Assembly: GCF_000622385.1 (NCBI RefSeq)
Contig: NZ_JASD01000001.1
Span: 1-64,000 of the forward strand
Direction of reading: 5' to 3'
From: Sulfitobacter noctilucicola
Lineage (GTDB): Bacteria; Pseudomonadota; Alphaproteobacteria; Rhodobacterales; Rhodobacteraceae
DNA length: 64,000 nt
Position numbers and translations under genes: made by a program. The first letter of the stretch is position 1. Every line of letters begins with the position of its first letter. The notes beneath the pieces were generated by a model. The model saw nothing but the letters and a program-made list of their open reading frames with translations, was not told where the DNA came from and did not search any database. Positions 59,148 through 64,000 of this stretch are shown in pieces.

Positions 59148-61099
59148 CAGCAAAGGTTTTGTGGACGCCGACGCAAGCGCGGTATGATGCATCGACCATG
59201 GCCGCGTTCGAGCGGTTTGTGGCAGAAACCCAAAGCAAGACGTTCGAGGATTACAACGGCATGTGGCGTTGGAGCGTTGATGACCTTGAGGGGTTCTGGA
59301 CGGCGATCTGGGATTTTTTTGATGTGCGTGCCTCTGTCCGCCCGGAAAAGTTGGTGGTCAAGCGCCAGATGCCGGACATGGAATGGGGCACCGGCGGGAT
59401 GCTCAACTACGCCGAGAATGCGTTAAAGCATGCGCAGACCCGTGGGCCGGACCCTGCGGTTATCGTGCAATCCGAAACCTTTGGCAGGACGGAACTGTCG
59501 TGGGACACGCTGCGTGGACAGGTTGCCAGTGTCGCGGCCAAGCTTCGCGACATGGGGGTGGTGCAGGGGGACCGCGTTGTCGCGATCCTGCCGAATACCG
59601 AAACCGCCCTGATTGCCATGCTGGCAAGCGCAAGCATCGGGGCTGTCTGGTCTCTTTGTGCGCCGGATATGGGTCATGTGGCCATTCTGGACCGGTTCAA
59701 GCAGATCGCGCCAAAAGTGCTGATTGCGCAGGATGGATATGTGCACGGGGGCAAGACCGTTGACCGGCGCGAGGTGCTGGCCGAGATTTTTGCGGGCCTT
59801 CCCTCTGTAAAGCAATTCGTGACCCTGCCGGTGACAGGTGATCTGCCTGAGGGGCACGTGTCATGGGATAGTCTGACGGGCGATGATGTCCCTTTTGATC
59901 CGGTGCAGGTCCCGTTCGAGCATCCGCTTTGGATCGTCTATTCTTCCGGTACGACCGGCAATCCCAAACCAATTGTACACGGGCATGGCGGGATCATTCT
60001 GGAAGCGGCCAAACAGTCGCTGCATCATGATCTGACGGCCAAGGATCGCTTTTGCTGGCTGACGTCGTCAGGCTGGATCATGTGGAACGCGCAATGGATG
60101 GCATTGGGGCAGGGGGCGACCGTTGCGATTTTCGATGGCGCACCGAACCATCCTGATATGAGTGTGCTCTGGCGCTTTGTTGCGGATGAGCAGCTGACCT
60201 ATTTCGGCGCGGGGGCCGCGTTCTTCAGCGGGTGTATGAAAGCGGGTGTGACGCCGCGCGAGGAGGTAGACCTGAGCGCCATGCGGTCGATGGGATCGAC
60301 GGGATCACCCTTGTCCGGGGATACTTACGACTGGATTTACCGCGATGTGAAAGCGGACCAATGGCTGGCCCCGATTTCCGGCGGGACCGATCTGGCCGGT
60401 GCTTTTGTTCTGGGCCACCCCGGTATGGAAGTGCGGGCAGGTGAAATGCAGTGCCGCGCGCTTGGCAATGCGGTGCGGGCGTTTGATGCCCATGGCAAAG
60501 AGCTGACAGGAGAGGTAGGCGAACTCGTCTGTACCGAACCCCTGCCATCGATGCCGCTATTTTTCTGGGGTGATACGGACGGCAGCCGCCTGCGCGAAAG
60601 CTATTTCGAAGACTATCCCGGTGTCTGGCGCCATGGTGACTGGATCAGCATTGCGGAAGATGGATCAAGCGTGATCTACGGACGGTCTGATGCCACCATC
60701 AACCGCAAGGGGCTGCGTCTTGGTTCGGCCGAGATCTATCAAGCCGTTGAAGGGTTGGACACAGTGCTTGATTCACTGGTTGTCGATCTGGAATTTCTGG
60801 GGCGCGAAAGCTTTATGCCACTCTTTGTTGTGCCGGCTAAGGGGGTCACAGTGGATGATGCGCTGAAGGATCAGATCAATAGTGCGATCCGTGCGCAGGT
60901 GTCTGCACGCTTTGTTCCGAACGAGATTGTGCAGATTGCGGAGGTCCCGCGCACGCTATCAGGTAAGAAGCTTGAAGTTCCGGTGAAAAAGCTGTTGCTT
61001 GGCGGTGATCCCGAACGGGTTGTGAACCGTGACAGCATGGCCAACCCCGACAGCTTTGATTTCTTTATCGCCTATGCCAATGCACGGGCCAACGCCTGA
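59144..61099 (+). CDS. Acetoacetate-CoA ligase family enzyme
   Basis: 651 residues, GTG start overlapping the previous stop (GTGA). An ANL-type adenylating enzyme: YSSGTTGNPKPIVHGHGG near residue 266, GSTGSPLSGDTYDWIY, YGRSDATINRKGLRLGSAEIYQ, and the catalytic Lys region LSGKKLEVPVKKLL near 606-618. The N-terminal MWRWSVDDLEGFW matches acetoacetyl-CoA synthetases. It activates a carboxylic acid with ATP and CoA, giving the entry step to the beta-oxidation enzymes. Related enzymes vary in chain length, so the substrate may be a keto acid or another acid. Confidence 0.9.
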   Translation: MTAKVLWTPTQARYDASTMAAFERFVAETQSKTFEDYNGMWRWSVDDLEGFWTAIWDFFDVRASVRPEKLVVKRQMPDMEWGTGGMLNYAENALKHAQTRGPDPAVIVQSETFGRTELSWDTLRGQVASVAAKLRDMGVVQGDRVVAILPNTETALIAMLASASIGAVWSLCAPDMGHVAILDRFKQIAPKVLIAQDGYVHGGKTVDRREVLAEIFAGLPSVKQFVTLPVTGDLPEGHVSWDSLTGDDVPFDPVQVPFEHPLWIVYSSGTTGNPKPIVHGHGGIILEAAKQSLHHDLTAKDRFCWLTSSGWIMWNAQWMALGQGATVAIFDGAPNHPDMSVLWRFVADEQLTYFGAGAAFFSGCMKAGVTPREEVDLSAMRSMGSTGSPLSGDTYDWIYRDVKADQWLAPISGGTDLAGAFVLGHPGMEVRAGEMQCRALGNAVRAFDAHGKELTGEVGELVCTEPLPSMPLFFWGDTDGSRLRESYFEDYPGVWRHGDWISIAEDGSSVIYGRSDATINRKGLRLGSAEIYQAVEGLDTVLDSLVVDLEFLGRESFMPLFVVPAKGVTVDDALKDQINSAIRAQVSARFVPNEIVQIAEVPRTLSGKKLEVPVKKLLLGGDPERVVNRDSMANPDSFDFFIAYANARANA

Positions 61100-61108
61100 G
61101 GCACACGC

Positions 61109-61993
61109 ATGACCCATGATATGACCCCTGCAGAAGAGTTGCTGCACCTGCTGGATATCGAGCAGCTTGAGGTCGATCTGTTTCGTGGCATCGGTGGCGG
61201 TGGCGAAACGACCATGCGCATTTTTGGCGGGCATGTGATTGCGCAGGCGCTGATGGCGGCGTACCGCACGGTGCCGGACCGCTTGTGCCATTCGTTGCAT
61301 GCGTATTTCATCCGTCCGGGTGATCCCAAGATTCCGGTGATTTATCAGGTGGACCGCGCCCGTGATGGCGGCAGCTTTACCACCCGCCGTGTTGTTGCAA
61401 TCCAGCACGGCAAACAGATTTTTAACATGTCCGCATCGTTTCATGTGGCTGAGGACGGCTGGGAATACCAGCATCCCATGAAGGATGTCGGCAGCCCCGA
61501 AGACTGGCCCAACCGAAACGATCTGCGGGCGGCCTTTGTAGAAAAGCTCCCGGAGAAATATCGCGCCGATTTCCTGCGGGAACGCCCGATCGAATTGCGC
61601 GAGGTTGAGCCGCGCGATTTCTTTGATCCTGACGCGACCAGCGACATCAACCAGCTTTGGTTCCGCATGGAAGCGGCCAAAGGGCAGGACGCGCAGATGC
61701 AGCATTGCCTGCTTGCCTATGCGTCCGACATGAACCTGCTGGGATCATCGCTGCGCCCCCACGGGCTTACGTGGTTTCAGGGCAAGGTGATGACGGCAAG
61801 CCTTGACCACGCCATGTGGTTCCATGCGCCGATCGAATTTGCGGACTGGCATCTGTATGATCTGGATGCACCATGGACCGGTGGCGGGCGCGGCTTCAAT
61901 CGGGGGGCGATCTATTCGCAAAGCGGCCAGCTGGTGGCGAGCGTGGCGCAGGAAGGGTTGATGCGTCCGATTGCCCCGAAAGCGAAACCCTGA
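61109..61993 (+). CDS. tesB: Acyl-CoA thioesterase II (TesB-like)
   Basis: 294 residues, double hot-dog fold. The first half has GGHVIAQALMAAYRTVP and LHAYFIRPGDP; the second has LDHAMWFHAP (catalytic Asp near residue 233) and the Thr/Ser-Gln stretch ending in VAQEGLMRP. It hydrolyses acyl-CoAs, perhaps to recover CoA from dead-end intermediates. It is the last gene of the operon, 9 bp after the CoA ligase. Confidence 0.92.
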   Translation: MTHDMTPAEELLHLLDIEQLEVDLFRGIGGGGETTMRIFGGHVIAQALMAAYRTVPDRLCHSLHAYFIRPGDPKIPVIYQVDRARDGGSFTTRRVVAIQHGKQIFNMSASFHVAEDGWEYQHPMKDVGSPEDWPNRNDLRAAFVEKLPEKYRADFLRERPIELREVEPRDFFDPDATSDINQLWFRMEAAKGQDAQMQHCLLAYASDMNLLGSSLRPHGLTWFQGKVMTASLDHAMWFHAPIEFADWHLYDLDAPWTGGGRGFNRGAIYSQSGQLVASVAQEGLMRPIAPKAKP

Positions 61994-61995
61994 CG

Positions 61996-63042
61996 CTATC
62001 TGAGTTCGCTTAGATGAACGAGCGACGGGACAGTCTTTGAGATGTCGTTCGACTGCCTGCGCAGATTTTTCAGAATTGTGATCGCCGTGGGTGACGTCAG
62101 CGCGATGCTGTGATTGGTCCCGTTTGTGCCCAGATTGCTAGCGTCCACGACGGTGATCGGCAAATCGCCCACGGCGCCGCGATCCGTCTCTGACCCAAGC
62201 CGGTTTGTCCTACCCGTAAGGAACGCGGAAAGGCGCAGTACTTTGTCTTGTTTGGCGGCGATAATCAGGCTGGGATCGGGCAATTTAGACAGGCGCGCCG
62301 CCTGAGTATAGAACAGCTCTCCGTCGATATCGGGCGATACCAGAATGAGGCTCTCCACCTTCGCTGGAATGTCGACACTCCCCGAGATTTCAATCTGGCG
62401 CAGGGTTTCCATCAGCAGGAACGTCCCCATTGAATGGCCCATAATAATCAGCTTGCGATCGGGGGATCGGGTCAGCGCGACAATCAGGTCTTCGAGCTGA
62501 TCGCGGGCAATCAACACGCTGTCGCGGTCATAGAGGTAGCCCGCGGCACGCGCAGCGGAGGGCCATGAGAACAGGACCGGCGGGGAGGGGATCTCAAAAT
62601 CATGGGCAATCTGTGCCATCTGATACACTGCTTCGCCGTGGGTGTAGTTGTAGCCGTGGACAAAGAGGAACGTGTTGCCGGTTGCGGTAAGATCAGCCGC
62701 ACGCACTGCATTCGAAAATGCGCCGATGCTCTCGTAATAGGCGGTATCAGCGGTCACGAAGTTTTTTGCAGGTTCGGGTAAGCCCTTTGGCCATTCAATC
62801 TGGCCTGTCTGGTGGGTCGGCGGGACCGCGATGCGTTGGCGTTCAAAAGTCATCGCTTTCGGTCGGGGCGGAAGCGTCTGCCCTGCTTCTGGCTCAACCG
62901 TGGCGCGGAAGCTCGCCACCCAGATGTCGTGCAGCCGGCTGTCCGGTGCCGGTTCTGCCACAGCAATTACACCGCGCGGCGCACAGGACGCCAGCGTGCA
63001 GACGGTAAGAAGGACAAGCAAAAGGCGGACGATCATGCGCAT
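61996..63042 (-). CDS. Lipoprotein alpha/beta hydrolase, DUF900 family
   Basis: 348 residues. Lipoprotein signal with lipobox LASC (Cys20). The hydrolase core starts at FLFVHGYNYTHGEAVYQMAQ, with FSWPSAARAAGYLYD and the nucleophile elbow IIMGHSMGTFLLME, all as in DUF900 proteins. It is expected to be a membrane-anchored periplasmic esterase or lipase of unknown substrate. It is convergent with tesB, 2 bp apart. Confidence 0.88.
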   Translation of the reverse strand: MRMIVRLLLVLLTVCTLASCAPRGVIAVAEPAPDSRLHDIWVASFRATVEPEAGQTLPPRPKAMTFERQRIAVPPTHQTGQIEWPKGLPEPAKNFVTADTAYYESIGAFSNAVRAADLTATGNTFLFVHGYNYTHGEAVYQMAQIAHDFEIPSPPVLFSWPSAARAAGYLYDRDSVLIARDQLEDLIVALTRSPDRKLIIMGHSMGTFLLMETLRQIEISGSVDIPAKVESLILVSPDIDGELFYTQAARLSKLPDPSLIIAAKQDKVLRLSAFLTGRTNRLGSETDRGAVGDLPITVVDASNLGTNGTNHSIALTSPTAITILKNLRRQSNDISKTVPSLVHLSELR

Positions 63043-63102
63043 TGATTAGCACAGGACGTCCGCCCGATGACACAGATTTGCGTCATACAGAAAGTCTTGG
63101 CT

Positions 63103-63474
63103 TTACCCAAAGACGAAAAAGCAGATTTTGTTGCCATCAAGGTCGCGGGCATAGGCACCATAAAAACGGTCAGGGATACGTTGTCCGGGTTCGCCGTCGT
63201 CGGTTGCGCCAAGTTCCAGCGCGCGTGCGTGCATCTTGTCGACGTCCTCTTTTGTCTCGGCGGTAAAGGCGATCATCGTGCCATTGCCAGGGGTTGGATC
63301 ACCCTTGTCGTAAGGTTCGCACACGGCGACCATAGGCTGGCCACGGGCAACCGAGATAAAGGCGATGCGGCCATTGTCGATGACGACCTTGCCGCCGTTC
63401 GGCTCAAACAGGTTCGCGTAGAATTCTTTGGCGCGTTCCATGTCGCGGACACCGATGGTTACATAGCCGATCAT
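63103..63474 (-). CDS. VOC-superfamily protein (glyoxalase/bleomycin-resistance fold)
   Basis: 123 residues. MIGYVTIGVRDMERAKEFYANLFEPNGG and the C-terminal FYGAYARDLDGNKICFFVFG are the two beta-alpha-beta-beta-beta halves of the VOC fold; Asp, His/Glu metal positions are partly conserved. It is a small metal-dependent lyase/dioxygenase relative of unknown substrate. It lies 60 bp upstream of the lipoprotein gene on the same strand. Confidence 0.85.
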   Translation of the reverse strand: MIGYVTIGVRDMERAKEFYANLFEPNGGKVVIDNGRIAFISVARGQPMVAVCEPYDKGDPTPGNGTMIAFTAETKEDVDKMHARALELGATDDGEPGQRIPDRFYGAYARDLDGNKICFFVFG

Positions 63475-63590
63475 ATTGATATTCCTTTAGGTCGAAGCAA
63501 AAACAGGCGCGGTAATCGACCCGCCTGTGGTGTGAAATTTGTAGTGACAACTGCGTGTTTTTACAATCATTTCCGACCCGAATGCACAAA

Positions 63591-63614
63591 GGAGGACGGG
63601 TTTCCCCATCCTCC
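63591..63614 (-). terminator. Terminator of the DUF481 gene
   Basis: On the reverse strand GGAGGATGGG and CCCGTCCTCC pair over 10 bp (one G-U) around a GAAA tetraloop, followed by TTTG. It lies 60 bp after the DUF481 stop and before the VOC gene. Confidence 0.75.
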
Positions 63615-63673
63615 CTGTTCGTCTGGTCCTTCCCGGTACGAGGTAAGAAACCGCTCGGGACCTATGACGTTGT

Positions 63674-64000
63674 TTAGAAGCCCAGAACCAAGGACACACC
63701 AAGGGTGTTGTCAGTGGATTTCAGGCCTGCAACCGGATCTGTATTATAGTCGGTCCGGTAGTTGATGCGTGTGGACAGGTTGTCTGTCACTTTGAAGTTC
63801 ACACCTGCGTCGTTGGACACGATTGTGTTCAGGTCCGAGCCGAGGATGTCGGTATCATTGGTGAACGATACTGTGTCAGTGATCGCATAGAAGTAACGGG
63901 AAGAGGCGATGAAGCCGACTTCTGTTTCAGATACGCCGTTCACGTCTTTGAAGTAACGCACGCCAGGGCCTGCCTGAACACGCCATGTGTGGTTGTCCTT
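63674..64000 (-). CDS. DUF481-family outer-membrane beta-barrel protein (5' end outside window)
   Basis: The C-terminal 108 residues are seen; the start lies beyond the window. Repeating amphipathic strands (for example RVQAGPGVRYFKD, TEVGFIASSRYFYAIT, GVNFKVTDNLSTRINYRTDYN, NTLGVSLVLGF) and a terminal Phe are typical of outer-membrane barrels of the DUF481/YdiY (salt-induced) family. The function is unknown. A clear terminator follows on the same strand. Confidence 0.85.
   Translation of the reverse strand, partial: KDNHTWRVQAGPGVRYFKDVNGVSETEVGFIASSRYFYAITDTVSFTNDTDILGSDLNTIVSNDAGVNFKVTDNLSTRINYRTDYNTDPVAGLKSTDNTLGVSLVLGF

Noticed and set aside
1-64000. Insertion sequences, transposases, integrases or conjugation genes
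   Set aside because: No transposase, integrase or tra/mob-like protein was seen in any frame, so mobility of the islands cannot be claimed from this window.

Overview
The window looks like part of an extrachromosomal replicon (plasmid or chromid) of a marine-type Rhodobacteraceae (Roseobacter-group) alphaproteobacterium. The reasons are the TRAP transporter operon, the formate dehydrogenase cluster with its typical accessory genes, the GC-rich coding style with ATGA/GTGA gene overlaps, and a complete plasmid replication/partition module (parAB, iteron-like repeats, Rep_3-family initiator) near 34.6-38.8 kb. The species cannot be named from the sequence. I saw no rRNA or tRNA gene, CRISPR array or insertion sequence.

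Layout. 0-7.65 kb: a partial GntR/FCD repressor read leftwards, two TGTATACA operators, then a rightward operon with a TRAP transporter (dctPQM), an amidase, a small membrane protein and two hydroxyacid dehydrogenases. 7.67-24 kb: a formate dehydrogenase island. A leftward operon runs DUF3305, DUF3306, TorD-type chaperone, small Tat protein, fdhA, fdhB, fdhC, WD40-cytochrome c fusion, 42-residue membrane peptide and the tungstate transporter tupBCA. Facing it are a large polyferredoxin, a TupA-like protein with a haem c motif, and a DUF6494/Mrp/DUF4444/DUF6505 cassette. The parts fit one system: import tungstate (or molybdate), build and export a periplasmic formate dehydrogenase, and pass electrons to the quinone pool. 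24.1-26 kb: mazEF, a methionine aminopeptidase and an orphan ParD-like antitoxin with its own inverted repeat. 26-34.5 kb: a leftward sugar-acid operon (SDR, IlvD/Edd dehydratase, FAH hydrolase, 2-hydroxyacid dehydrogenase, LysE exporter), a DenD-like erythronate dehydrogenase, gamma-glutamyltransferase and a nitroreductase.

34.6-38.8 kb: parB and parA (leftward), a 519-bp origin region with tandem 22-bp repeats, and rep (rightward). 38.9-62 kb: an acyl-CoA catabolic island. It holds a leftward MDR/MaoC/FAD-oxidoreductase set, a phosphatase, a quinone-oxidoreductase-like gene, and a ten-gene rightward operon (two acyl-CoA dehydrogenases, two SDRs, thiolase, nitronate monooxygenase, histidine phosphatase, ACAD10/LvaA-type phosphotransferase, IclR regulator). 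A second rightward operon follows with a LivKHMGF-type ABC importer, serine hydrolase, acetoacetate-CoA-ligase-like enzyme and TesB thioesterase. Near-identical palindromes before both operons suggest that the IclR protein controls both. 62-64 kb: a lipoprotein hydrolase, a VOC protein and a partial DUF481 outer-membrane protein, all leftward.

The most interesting points are: the tungsten-linked FDH island with unexplained accessory genes, including a TupA-like/cytochrome chimera; the IclR-controlled catabolic island combining a LvaA-type kinase with paired acyl-CoA dehydrogenases; a LivF protein with Arg in place of the Walker A Lys; and the iteron origin showing that these functions sit on a Rep_3 replicon.
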